Part shown: positions 16,341 through 24,880 of the stretch, in pieces | Position numbering within the stretch: the stretch's first letter is position 1 | How the letters are laid out: the number at the start of each line of letters is the position of its first letter | NCBI GenBank assembly: GCA_023436825.1 | Contig: JAEZHS010000162.1 | Span: forward strand, 1-31,539 | Reading direction: 5' to 3' | DNA: 31,539 bases | Origin: Pseudomonadota bacterium | GTDB taxonomy: Bacteria; Pseudomonadota; Alphaproteobacteria; Reyranellales; Reyranellaceae | Program-made: the position numbers and the translations under genes | The notes under the pieces: generated by a model | Databases searched by the model: none | Seen by the model: only the letters and a program-made list of their open reading frames with translations | What the model was told of the DNA's origin: nothing

Positions 16341-19300
16341 TGAAGGGCTTCAATCTCTCGGAATGGGCGCTGCGGCACCGCTCGCTCGTGACCTATTTCA
16401 TGCTGATGATCCTGATCGCGGGCGTCTTCGACTACTTCAAGCTCGGCCGCAGCGAGGATCCCGACTTCACGGTCAAGACCATGGTGGTCGGCGCCGAGTG
16501 GCCCGGCGCGAGCGTCGAGGACACCGTGGAGCAGATCACCGATCGCCTGGAGCGCAAACTGCAGGAGACGCCGAGCCTGGACTATGTGAAGAGCTATACC
16601 AGCGCCGGCCGGGCCACGATCTTCGTGTACCTGAAGGACTCCACCCCACCACGCGACGTGCCGGACATCTGGTACCAGGTTCGCAAGAAGGTGAAGGACA
16701 TCGAGGGCACGCTGCCACAGGGCGTCGTCGGTCCCCGCTTCAACGATGAGTTCGGCGACACCTACGGCATCGTCTACGGCTTCACCGCCAACGGCTTCAC
16801 GGAGCGCGAGCTTCTCGACTACGTCCACGAGGCCCGCAAGCAGCTGCTCGAACTGCCGGACATCTCCAAGATCGACATCCTGGGGGCGCAGGACGAGCGG
16901 GTGTACGTCGAATTCTCGCATGAAAAGCTCGCTGGCCTGGGCATCGATCGCTCAAAGCTGATCGATGCGCTCAAGGCCCAGAACGCAGTCACCCCGGCAG
17001 GCATCGTCCAGACCGGGGACGAGAAGATCCTGGTGCGCGTCTCCGGCGCGTTCCTGTCGGAGAAGGACGTCCTCGGCATCAACTTCGTCTCCGATGGGCG
17101 CATCATCCGCCTGGGCGATATCGCCCGCGTGACGCGGGGACCGGTCGATCCGGCACAGCCCATGTTCCGCGTCAACGGCCGGCAAGGGATCGGCATCGCC
17201 ATCGCCATGCGCAAGGGCGGCGACGTCACCGCGCTTGGCCACAACGTGGCCGAAGCGATGGCGCGCATCACGGAGAATCTGCCGGTTGGCATCGAGCCGG
17301 CACAGGTCGCCAACCAGACGGTGACCGTCGAGCACGCGGTCGATGAATTCATGGAGGCGCTGTGGGAGGCCATTGCCATCGTGCTGGGCGTCAGCCTGAT
17401 CAGCCTTGGCGTGCGTGCGGGCGCCGTGGTGGCGCTGTCGATCCCGTTGGTGCTGGCGGCAGTCTTCATGGTCATGAGCTTCGCCGGCATCGATCTGCAG
17501 CGCATCTCGCTCGGTGCGCTGATCATCGCGCTCGGTCTCCTGGTCGATGACGCCATGATCACCGTCGAATCGATGGTCACACGGCTCGAACGCGGCGACG
17601 ACAAGGAGAGCGCGGCCAGCTTCGCGTACACCTCGACGGCCTTTCCCATGCTGAGTGGCACCCTGGTCACGGTGGCGGGGTTCGTGCCGATCGGCTTCGC
17701 GCGCAGCGCCGCCGGCGAGTACACCTTCTCGATCTTCGCCGTCGTCGCCATTGCGCTGCTTGCCTCCTGGGTGGTGGCAGTGGTCTTCGCGCCCTTGCTT
17801 GGCGTCTGGATCCTGAAGAAGCCCAAGGGGGCGCACTCCGAGGAGCCGGGACCGATCCTGCGCACCTTCCGGCGGTTCCTCGAGCTGGCGATGCGCGGGC
17901 GCTGGATCACGCTTGTCGCCACGCTCGCGGTGTGCGCGCTCTCCGTGATCGCCATGCGCTGGGTGCCGCAACAGTTCTTCCCCTCGTCAGACCGACCCGA
18001 GTTGCTGGTCGACCTGCAGCTGCCGGAAAACGCCTCGATCTATGCCACGCGCGATGTCGGGGCGCGCTTCGATGCGCTGCTGAAGGGCGATACCGATGTC
18101 GAGCACTGGAGCACCTACATCGGCCAGGGCACCGTGCGCTTCTACCTGCCGCTGAACGTGCAGCTGCCTAACGATTTCTTCGGGCAGGCCGTGGTCGTCA
18201 CCAAGGGGCTGGAGGAGCGCGAGCGCGTGAAGGCCAAGCTGGAGAAGGCTCTGGCCAGCGAATTCCCGAATCTGATCGCCCGCGTCTACCCGCTGGAACT
18301 CGGCCCGCCGGTGGGCTGGCCGCTGCAGTATCGGGTGAGCGGCCCGCGGCCCGAGCAGGTGCGCGCAATGGCCTTCAAGGTAGCCGAAATCCTCGGTGGC
18401 GATCCGGACGCCACGAACGTGAACTACAACTGGATGGAGCCCGCCCGCACCGTCCGCATCCGCGTCGACCAGGACCAGGCGCGCTTGCTGGGGCTGAGCT
18501 CGCGCGATCTGGCGCAGTCGCTGAACACCGTCGTGACCGGCGTCACGGCCACCGAGCTGCGCAGCGGTATCCATCTCGTCGATGTCGTGGTGCGCGCCTC
18601 AGCCGAGCAGCGCATGTCGCTGTCGACCATCCGCACGCTGCAGGTACCCCTGCCCAACGGCAAGACCGTGCCGCTCGCCCAGATCGCCGAAGTCGAGTAC
18701 GACCAGGAGTATCCGGTGATCTGGCGACGCGACCGCAGGCCGACGGTGACGGTGCAGGCCGATGTCGTGCCGGGCGTCCAGGCCGCCACGGTCGTGCAGG
18801 CCGTGGCCGCGAAAATGGAGGCGCTGAACGCCAGTCTCCCCTACGGCTACCGCATCGACACCGGCGGCACCGTCGAGGAAAGCGTCAAGGGACAGGTATC
18901 GGTGGCGGCCGTCGTGCCGTTGATGCTGGTCCTGATGCTCACCGTGCTGATGATCCAGCTCAGGAGCTTCAGCCGCCTGTTCCTGGTCCTGAGCGTGGCA
19001 CCGCTTGGTCTCATCGGTGTCGTTGCCGCCCTGCTGGTGGCGAACAAGCCTCTGGGCTTCGTGGCGCTTCTCGGAGTGCTTGCCCTGGTCGGCATGATCG
19101 CCCGCAATTCGGTCATCCTCATCGACCAGATCGAGCATGAAAGGGCGCAAGGTCGGGACGCCTGGGAGGCAATCGTCGATGCCACGATGCATCGCTTCCG
19201 GCCGATCCTGCTCACCGCCGCGGCCGCTATCCTCGGCATGATTCCGATCGCGCCGACGATCTTCTGGGGGCCGATGGCCTACGCAATCATGGGCGGCCTG

Positions 19301-19453
19301 GCGGTCGCCACGGTTCTCACCCTTGTCTTCCTGCCGGCGTTGTACGTGATCTGGTTCCGGGTCCCGGCGCCGCAGGTTGCTCAAGTATCGGAACAGATTG
19401 CTGACGCACCGGAAGCGGAGGAGACATGTCCCTCGATCTTGCTGCCGTCCTGA
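16340..19453 (+). CDS. RND-family efflux transporter, inner-membrane pump
   Basis: The 1,037-residue protein is full length for an AcrB-like hydrophobe/amphiphile exporter, with twelve predicted membrane helices in two repeats and two large periplasmic loops. The proton-relay acids are present as Asp403 and Asp404 in GLLVDDAMITVE. The N-terminal block contains LGRSEDPDF, typical of a subgroup that pairs with one or two lipoprotein adaptors. The ATG overlaps the adaptor stop codon, so translation is coupled. Substrates cannot be deduced; TetR control and the linked lipid and ketone genes hint at hydrophobic or acyl compounds. Confidence 0.95.
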   Translation: MKGFNLSEWALRHRSLVTYFMLMILIAGVFDYFKLGRSEDPDFTVKTMVVGAEWPGASVEDTVEQITDRLERKLQETPSLDYVKSYTSAGRATIFVYLKDSTPPRDVPDIWYQVRKKVKDIEGTLPQGVVGPRFNDEFGDTYGIVYGFTANGFTERELLDYVHEARKQLLELPDISKIDILGAQDERVYVEFSHEKLAGLGIDRSKLIDALKAQNAVTPAGIVQTGDEKILVRVSGAFLSEKDVLGINFVSDGRIIRLGDIARVTRGPVDPAQPMFRVNGRQGIGIAIAMRKGGDVTALGHNVAEAMARITENLPVGIEPAQVANQTVTVEHAVDEFMEALWEAIAIVLGVSLISLGVRAGAVVALSIPLVLAAVFMVMSFAGIDLQRISLGALIIALGLLVDDAMITVESMVTRLERGDDKESAASFAYTSTAFPMLSGTLVTVAGFVPIGFARSAAGEYTFSIFAVVAIALLASWVVAVVFAPLLGVWILKKPKGAHSEEPGPILRTFRRFLELAMRGRWITLVATLAVCALSVIAMRWVPQQFFPSSDRPELLVDLQLPENASIYATRDVGARFDALLKGDTDVEHWSTYIGQGTVRFYLPLNVQLPNDFFGQAVVVTKGLEERERVKAKLEKALASEFPNLIARVYPLELGPPVGWPLQYRVSGPRPEQVRAMAFKVAEILGGDPDATNVNYNWMEPARTVRIRVDQDQARLLGLSSRDLAQSLNTVVTGVTATELRSGIHLVDVVVRASAEQRMSLSTIRTLQVPLPNGKTVPLAQIAEVEYDQEYPVIWRRDRRPTVTVQADVVPGVQAATVVQAVAAKMEALNASLPYGYRIDTGGTVEESVKGQVSVAAVVPLMLVLMLTVLMIQLRSFSRLFLVLSVAPLGLIGVVAALLVANKPLGFVALLGVLALVGMIARNSVILIDQIEHERAQGRDAWEAIVDATMHRFRPILLTAAAAILGMIPIAPTIFWGPMAYAIMGGLAVATVLTLVFLPALYVIWFRVPAPQVAQVSEQIADAPEAEETCPSILLPS

Positions 19454-19986
19454 CCCAGGCGTCGGGTCTTCTGGGTGCCCTGATCGGCGGCGGCGCGTCG
19501 CTCGCCGTCGCCGTCTACAACCAGCGCTCCGAGGAGCGGTCAAAGCGCATCGCCGATGTGATCGCGAGGCGCGAGACCGTGTACGCCGACTTCCTGCAGA
19601 ATGCGTCGAAGATCCTGCTCAACGCCTACACCCATGACGGCGTCGCGATGGGAAGCGACGAGCAGCATCTGGTCGGCCTTATCAACCGCATGCGGCTGTT
19701 TGCGCCGCCGCAGGTCGTCTTCGGCGCCGAGGCCGTGGTGCGGGCCCTCGTCGAGATTTCGTTGCAGCCCAGCGTCGAGCTGCGCCAGCTCGCGACACGG
19801 GCGCTGGCCGAAAGCCCGGAGCCTGATCCGTTCCTGAAGTTCAGCGTCATCTGCCGCAGCGACCTCGACAACATCCGGCGCTCCTCCAATGACTCGAAGG
19901 TCGCCTTTTGGCCTCGGATCGGACATCGGCACGTGGCTTCTCCATCGTCAGCTGTTGGCCCAAAGCTGACCTCGGCGGTTGGATGA
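19426..19986 (+). CDS. Small membrane-anchored conserved hypothetical protein
   Basis: The 186-residue protein has one N-terminal membrane helix (about 10-30, rich in Gly and Ala) and then a soluble helical domain with QRSEERSKRIADVIARRE and LINRMRLFAPPQVV. I recall similar proteins annotated as hypothetical. ATG 19426 lies inside the last 28 bases of the pump gene and has GGAGGAGA upstream, so it belongs to the operon. The recognisable part ends near FSVICRSDLDNIRRS (about residue 155). The remaining 30 or so residues look like translated intergenic repeat sequence, so the original stop was probably lost. Function unknown; it may tune or accompany the pump. Confidence 0.8.
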   Translation: MSLDLAAVLTQASGLLGALIGGGASLAVAVYNQRSEERSKRIADVIARRETVYADFLQNASKILLNAYTHDGVAMGSDEQHLVGLINRMRLFAPPQVVFGAEAVVRALVEISLQPSVELRQLATRALAESPEPDPFLKFSVICRSDLDNIRRSSNDSKVAFWPRIGHRHVASPSSAVGPKLTSAVG

Positions 19987-20148
19987 CAATGCTTCCCAGC
20001 CGTGCTCGCGCAGTCCCAGGATGGGACGCAGTTCAAGCCCAACCGCGCTCTGGGAAAAAAGGCAGCGTCTGGTAGCTCAGCTCGATTCTGAGCCCGTAGA
20101 TGAAAGTGCGCTAGGCAGCATGGGGGCGCACCCGCATCACTCTCTATC

Positions 20149-21708
20149 TCAGGATTGTGGCAACCCTGCCGCTCGCCAAGCGCTGACCAATGGCTGGAAT
20201 ACCCGGTCTTCGATGCCGACCGTCACCAGGAACCGGTTCACGGAAAAGGTCGGGTCGAGTGTCAGCACGCGCCCAGCCTCGGCCTTCGCCTCGGCGTCAT
20301 GGCCGAGTTCCGCCAGCACGGCCGCAAGGAAAGCGCGTGAGACGCTGAAACGCGGATTGAGCTCGACCGAGCGTGTCGCCGCGTCGTGGGCGTGGTCGAA
20401 CTGGCGCAGATGGAAGTAGGAGATCGCCCGGGCATTCAGCGAGAGGTAGTTCAGTCGATCGAACGGGCTCAGTCGCAGTGCGCGCTCGCTGCGCTCCAAC
20501 GCCGTCACCGCATCGCCCAGCCAAGACAGCACCAGCGCGCTCGAGCTCAGAGCGAAGAAGTTGGAATCGCTGAGCCTGAGCGCCCGGTCGAACAAGCTGA
20601 GCGCCATGTCATGGTCGTGGGCGTCGAGCGACATGACGAAGCCCGCGATACCGAGCGCCGAGGGGTCGTCGCCGCCGCTCTTGACGGCCGATTGCGCATG
20701 ATGGATGGCGGCCGTCCGATCCTCCTGGCGCAGCCCCGCCCGGCTGTAGCGCGCGTGGTAGCAGAGGGCGAGCGGCGCATGGGCGCCGGCGTAGCCCGGC
20801 TCCAGCTCGATCGCCTTCTGCAGCAGCGGGATCGCGATGGCGGCCTCATCGGCCAAGTGGCTGTAGGCGAAGGGCGACGCGCGCAGCACGAGGTCGTAGG
20901 CGTCGAGGCTATGCGGCCGCTGGCGGCCCGCGCGCATGGTCTCAACGTAGCGCAGCGTAGGTTCGATCGCGCCCACGACGTTCATCGCGATCTCGTCCTG
21001 CAGCGCGAAGATGTCCTGTAGCGTGCGGTCGAAGCGCTCGACCCAAACATGCGCTCCGGTCTCGGCATCGATCAGCTGCGTGGAGATGCGAACGCGGTCG
21101 CCCGCCTTGCGCACGCCACCCTGCAACAGGTAACGCACACCAAGCTCGCGCCCGACCTCCCGAACGTCGACGGCACGGCCCTTGTAGATGAAGCTCGAAT
21201 TGCGGGCGATGACGAATAGCCATTTGATGCGGGCAAGGCCCGCGATGATGTCCTCGACCACACCGTCGGCGAAATACTCCTGCTCTGCGTCGCTGCTCAT
21301 GTTCTGGAAGGGCAGCACCGCAATCGAGGGACGATCAGGCAGTACCAGGGCCACCCTGTTCGCGACCGCCGGGACAGGCGTCGGCGCATCGCCGGCCGGC
21401 TCGTCGCGCACAGTGCCCACGAAGCGCACCCCTTTGCGCGGCAGAGTCTTGATCAGGCGCTGTCGCTCGCCGTCGTCGCCAAGCACCGCGCGCGCAGCAT
21501 TGATGCAGGAGGCCAGCGCGGAGTCCGAGACGATGCGGCCGTTCCAGACGGTGGCGATCAGTTCGTCCTTGCTCGCGACCTTCTCGCGGTTGCGGATCAG
21601 GTAGACCAGCAGGTCGAACACAAGCGGTTCGACGGCGATCGGTTCGCCAGCGCGGCTGAGCTCGCGCCTGTGTAGGTCGAGCCGATACTCTTCGAACAAG
21701 AAGACCAA
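20149..21708 (-). CDS. CadC-like winged-helix regulator with TolB-like and TPR domains
   Basis: The 519-residue protein has an OmpR/PhoB-type winged helix (about 1-100; ELIATVWNGRIVSDSALASC and KTLPRKGVRFVG). A TolB/FlgO-like domain begins SIAVLPFQNMSSDAEQEYFA at 128. A TPR superhelix runs from about 285 to 510. Unlike CadC and ToxR it shows no transmembrane helix, so it is likely cytosolic. The start is TTG 21708, with GAGAGG seven bases upstream and the domain beginning at once. Proteins with this order are common in soil alphaproteobacteria, often beside adenylate cyclases. It diverges from the small-protein, binding-protein and methyltransferase genes, which it may regulate. Confidence 0.88.
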   Translation of the reverse strand: MVFLFEEYRLDLHRRELSRAGEPIAVEPLVFDLLVYLIRNREKVASKDELIATVWNGRIVSDSALASCINAARAVLGDDGERQRLIKTLPRKGVRFVGTVRDEPAGDAPTPVPAVANRVALVLPDRPSIAVLPFQNMSSDAEQEYFADGVVEDIIAGLARIKWLFVIARNSSFIYKGRAVDVREVGRELGVRYLLQGGVRKAGDRVRISTQLIDAETGAHVWVERFDRTLQDIFALQDEIAMNVVGAIEPTLRYVETMRAGRQRPHSLDAYDLVLRASPFAYSHLADEAAIAIPLLQKAIELEPGYAGAHAPLALCYHARYSRAGLRQEDRTAAIHHAQSAVKSGGDDPSALGIAGFVMSLDAHDHDMALSLFDRALRLSDSNFFALSSSALVLSWLGDAVTALERSERALRLSPFDRLNYLSLNARAISYFHLRQFDHAHDAATRSVELNPRFSVSRAFLAAVLAELGHDAEAKAEAGRVLTLDPTFSVNRFLVTVGIEDRVFQPLVSAWRAAGLPQS

Positions 21709-21874
21709 ACCCGCCTCTCGACCACGTCTGCGCCCAAAATCCGGCCGCCCAGGCGATGCTGCGAGAATCCCAAAGAAAAGACAATACCGCCGTCAGCCGT
21801 TCCCCAAGCCGCTCACCGCAAGGGCTGGCATACTTCGCCCCAACAAGGATGAGCACAGTTGCAGGAGCAGGGTG

Positions 21875-22177
21875 ATGCAGCAGAAATCCGTGATCGGCGA
21901 TACCCGGTTGCCTGGGATCTCGGCGATGTTGGGGCCGTTCCTGGTCGCATCGGTTTTTACAGCCGCTATGGTGGGTATCGGCGGTGCGTTGCTCTACGGA
22001 CCTGCCATACGCGCCACGCTTGAACGGCATTGGGCCGAGGAGATCGAGAGCGAGAACGGCGAAATCTGTCCATCGTTGGGCATGACTTCCCCAACTGGCC
22101 AGACGACCTGTGCCGAGGCGCTGGCGCGGGTGAGACGGCTCCATGAAGACCGGCTGTCGCGCGACTCGATTTTGTGA
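21875..22177 (+). CDS. Small single-pass membrane protein with C-x4-M...C motif
   Basis: The 100-residue protein has one membrane helix (about 17-40) followed by a polar tail containing ICPSLGM, then TTCAEALARVRRLHEDRLSR. ATG 21875 is preferred over GTG 21872 because GGAG is then seven bases away. The tail pattern (Cys, GM, second Cys, Leu, Arg-rich helix) recurs in the protein encoded at 25385-25687, so the two are probably paralogues of a family frequent in rhizobia-like bacteria. It is 20 bases upstream of the binding-protein gene and likely its operon partner. Function unknown; the two cysteines could form a disulfide if the tail is periplasmic. Confidence 0.7.
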   Translation: MQQKSVIGDTRLPGISAMLGPFLVASVFTAAMVGIGGALLYGPAIRATLERHWAEEIESENGEICPSLGMTSPTGQTTCAEALARVRRLHEDRLSRDSIL

Positions 22178-22197
22178 GCATCAGGGGGAGAGCAGCC

Positions 22198-23475
22198 ATG
22201 GACAAGAACGCCGCCGGCTTGACGCGCCGGCAACTCTTGGGGACCTCCGCCACCGCCGGCATCGCTGCGGGAGCACCGGCACAGAAGCCGGCTCGCGCGG
22301 CCGAGCCGATCCGGATCGGCTTCGGAATGTCGCTGACCGGCCCCGGCGCGGGTGCCGGCAAAATGATGCTGGTCGGGCGGGAGATCTGGAAGGACGAGAT
22401 CAATGCCAGGGGCGGCCTGCTCGGCCGGCCGGTGCAGTTCGTCTACTACGACGACCAGAGCAATCCGGGGAACGTGCCCGGCCTCTACGCCAAACTGATC
22501 GACCTCGACCGCGTCGATCTCTTGTGCTCCTCCTTCGGCACCAATCAGATCGCGCCTGCCATGCCGATCGTCATGGCCAAGAACATGGTCTACATGGGCC
22601 TGTTCGGCACGGGGGTGAACGACACCTTCCGCTACGACCGCTACTTCCAGATCCTGCCCAACGGGCCGGAAGGCAATCGCAGCCTCTCGAAGGGTTTCTT
22701 CGAGGTAGCGCGCACGATCAATCCGGTGCCGCGCACCGTGGCGCTGGCTGGCGAGGATACCGAATTCGGACAGAATATCCTGGCGGGTGCGCGCGCCAAC
22801 GTCGCGCGGCTCAGCTTGCAGGTCGTCTACGACCGCAACTTCCCGGCCAGCACGGTCGACCATACGCCCGTCATGCGCGCCATCCAGAGCACCAAGCCTG
22901 ACCTGGTCTTCGTCGCCTCCTATCCGGTTGGCTCGGTCGGCATGGTGCGCGCCATCAACGAGATCGGCTTCATGCCGCAGATGTTCGGCGGCGCGATGAT
23001 CGGGCTCAGCTTCACGGCCACCAAGGCCCAGCTCGGCCGGCTGCTGAACGGCATCGTGATCAACGAGAACTACGTCCCGGAACCGACCATGAAGTTCCCG
23101 GGCATCGATGTCTTCCTGGAACAATACCAGTCGCGTGCCAAGGCCGCCGGCACCGATCCTTTGGGATTCTGGTCGCCTTTCGCCTACGCCGAGCTGCAGA
23201 TCCTGGGCCAGGCCGTCACCGCTGTGGGCGCAATCGACCAAGCCCGGCTCGCTGACTACATGCACCGGTCGCCGTTCAGCACAATCGTCGGCGACGTGAA
23301 ATTCGGGCCAGACGGAGAATGGGAGAAATCGCGCATCCTGTTCGTGCAGTACCGCAACATCCAGGGCAACGACGTCGGCCAGTTCCGGCAGCCCGGCAAG
23401 GCTGTGATCTTGTATCCGCCGGCGCTCAGGACGGGCGAGCTGGTCCATCCCTTCGCCCGGGCACGCACACAATGA
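22198..23475 (+). CDS. ABC-transporter substrate-binding protein, branched-chain amino-acid type
   Basis: The 425-residue periplasmic binding protein is of the Leu/Ile/Val type (Peripla_BP_6 fold). A Tat-like signal peptide is present: twin Arg at 10-11 in LTRRQLLG, then a hydrophobic stretch with cleavage near AARA. The mature part starts PIRIGFGMSLTGPGAG and continues LVGREIWKDEINARGGLLG and FVYYDDQSNP, all typical of the family. Start ATG 22198 has GGGGGAG upstream. No permease or ATPase genes are adjacent, so it is either an orphan feeding a transporter elsewhere or a sensor-type binding protein. Its stop overlaps the methyltransferase start (ATGA), which is an uncommon pairing. Confidence 0.92.
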   Translation: MDKNAAGLTRRQLLGTSATAGIAAGAPAQKPARAAEPIRIGFGMSLTGPGAGAGKMMLVGREIWKDEINARGGLLGRPVQFVYYDDQSNPGNVPGLYAKLIDLDRVDLLCSSFGTNQIAPAMPIVMAKNMVYMGLFGTGVNDTFRYDRYFQILPNGPEGNRSLSKGFFEVARTINPVPRTVALAGEDTEFGQNILAGARANVARLSLQVVYDRNFPASTVDHTPVMRAIQSTKPDLVFVASYPVGSVGMVRAINEIGFMPQMFGGAMIGLSFTATKAQLGRLLNGIVINENYVPEPTMKFPGIDVFLEQYQSRAKAAGTDPLGFWSPFAYAELQILGQAVTAVGAIDQARLADYMHRSPFSTIVGDVKFGPDGEWEKSRILFVQYRNIQGNDVGQFRQPGKAVILYPPALRTGELVHPFARARTQ

Positions 23476-24518
23476 CGATGGCGACCGAGATCCCGCGGGC
23501 GCCAGCTTCGGATGCCAGACCGCCGTATCTCGAGTTGATCGGGATGGCGACGGCGATTTGGAAGGCGCGCGCCCTCTATGCGGCGGCCCACCTGGGAGTT
23601 GTCGATCTCCTGGCTGCCGAACCGCAGGACGTCGCCGCGCTCGCCACGCGCACCGGCACGCACGCGCCGTCGCTGCATCGTCTGCTGCGGGCGCTGGCAA
23701 GCTTCGGCGTACTGACCGAAGCCGAGCCGCGGCGCTTCGCCCTGACGCGGCTCGGCGCGGCGTTGCGGCAAGGCGCGGCGGGCGCGGCGCGGTCCACCGT
23801 GCTGACGCTCGCTGGCGACTGGCAGTGGCAGGCCTGGTCGCACTTTCTCGCGAGCCTGACTACTGGCAAGACAGGGTTGGCCGCCGCGGCCGGCCAGGAC
23901 CTGTTCGCCTATCTCGCCGCCCATCCCCAGGACGGCGCCCACTTCGACGAGGCCATGGTCGGCCTATATGGCGGCCTGTGGCCGGCCGTCGTTGCGGCCT
24001 GGGATTTCTCGCCGCTCAAGTCGGTGGCGGACATTGGTGGCGGCGTGGGGCTGCTGCTGGCCGAGATTCTCTCGGCCCATCCGCACATGCGAGGCCTGCT
24101 GCTCGAGCAGGAGGCGACGGTCGCGAAGGCGCGGCAGGTGATGCAGCAGCGCGGGCTCACGCGGCGCTGCGAGATCGTTACCGGCGATTTTTTCACCGCG
24201 GTCCCGTCGGGCCATGACACCTATGTGCTGGCGCATGTGCTGCACGACTGGGACGATGCGCAGTGTCTGTCGATCCTGCGCCGGTGCCACGAGGCCATGC
24301 ATCGCGACGCCCGCCTGTTGATCGTCGAGACTGTGCTGCCGGCCGGCGATGCGCCGCATCCAGGCAAGCTGCTCGATCTCGTCATGCTGACGGTAACCGG
24401 CGGCCGCGAACGGACCGAGCAGGAGTTCGCGGACCTACTGGCGGCCGCCGGGCTGCGGCTCGTGCGCGTCGTGCCGACGGCCGCCGAGCAAAGCATCGTC
24501 GAGGCTGCAGCCATATAG
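23472..24518 (+). CDS. SAM-dependent O-methyltransferase, acetylserotonin/hydroxyneurosporene type
   Basis: The 348-residue class I methyltransferase has an N-terminal dimerisation winged-helix domain (about 18-95; LHRLLRALASFGVLTE) and a C-terminal Rossmann domain. The SAM loop reads VADIGGGVG at 185-193, the acidic strand end follows, and HVLHDWDD at 255-262 is typical of this family, whose catalytic base is a His. Family members methylate phenolic or polyketide hydroxyls in secondary metabolism. The ATG overlaps the preceding stop as ATGA, so expression is coupled to the binding protein. No biosynthetic genes are near, so the substrate is unknown and may be imported. Confidence 0.9.
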   Translation: MTMATEIPRAPASDARPPYLELIGMATAIWKARALYAAAHLGVVDLLAAEPQDVAALATRTGTHAPSLHRLLRALASFGVLTEAEPRRFALTRLGAALRQGAAGAARSTVLTLAGDWQWQAWSHFLASLTTGKTGLAAAAGQDLFAYLAAHPQDGAHFDEAMVGLYGGLWPAVVAAWDFSPLKSVADIGGGVGLLLAEILSAHPHMRGLLLEQEATVAKARQVMQQRGLTRRCEIVTGDFFTAVPSGHDTYVLAHVLHDWDDAQCLSILRRCHEAMHRDARLLIVETVLPAGDAPHPGKLLDLVMLTVTGGRERTEQEFADLLAAAGLRLVRVVPTAAEQSIVEAAAI

Positions 24519-24621
24519 GGGCACCCCTAAGCGCCACACTTTGATATGGCCGTTGGCGAAGCTTAGAGAGCCGTGAGTCCGCTCCTGGCCCAAAGCCGAC
24601 GTCGCCCGGGCCCGAAGGCAG

Positions 24622-24646
24622 GTCCGCTTCCGAGGGGAAAGCGGAC
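24622..24646. repeat. Hairpin-forming intergenic repeat unit
   Basis: GTCCGCTT and AAGCGGAC form a perfect 8-bp stem around a nine-base loop. Related half-sites (TGTCCGCTTCGG, TGCCCGCTTC, GATGTCCGATTTC, AAAGCCGACAT) occur in other gaps of the window. It could stop transcription from the methyltransferase gene but has no T-run. Confidence 0.55.
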
Positions 24647-24723
24647 GTCACGTGGACTCGCTCTCACCTCCGAGTCTGACCCGGAACCGACATTTGGCTT
24701 TCTCGAGACGATCCTTCGATCGC

Positions 24724-24832
24724 TCAGGAGCTGTTCGGAGCGTACTTCTTCGCCAGATAGACCTGGATAGCGTTGGTGTCCGCGCGGACCATCTTCCAGC
24801 ACCGCAACCTGGTCGAGCGATTCCAGCCAGCC
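24724..24832 (-). pseudogene. Remnant of a glutathione S-transferase gene
   Basis: On the minus strand one frame reads LDQVAVLEDG, resembling the NPLGQVPVLEDG block of GST N-terminal domains. After a frameshift the next frame reads ADTNAIQVYLAKKYAPNS, matching the following D-S-N-A-I-x-V-Y-L-A segment in position and order, then a stop at 24724-24726. Only about 35 residues survive and the C-terminal domain is missing. This is inferred from motif order only; a translated search would settle it. Confidence 0.6.
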
Positions 24833-24880
24833 TGAATGATCAGGCCTCGCCTGATATCTCCAGAGGCATTTGAGTGCCCC

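Larger units (their letters stand above)
24519..24880. other. Repeat-rich gap with a gene remnant
   Basis: About 360 bases without an intact gene. Just after the methyltransferase stop is the tight dyad AGGGGCACCCCT. Degenerate repeat blocks follow: CTGGCCCAAAGCCGACGTCG (24585), a strong hairpin at 24622-24646, and TGACCCGGAACCGACATTTG (24677). From 24724 a decayed glutathione S-transferase fragment is readable on the minus strand. Confidence 0.6.

Noticed and set aside
21994..23700. A 568-codon minus-strand frame
   Set aside because: Shadow of the binding-protein and methyltransferase genes, with His/Arg/Ala-biased composition.
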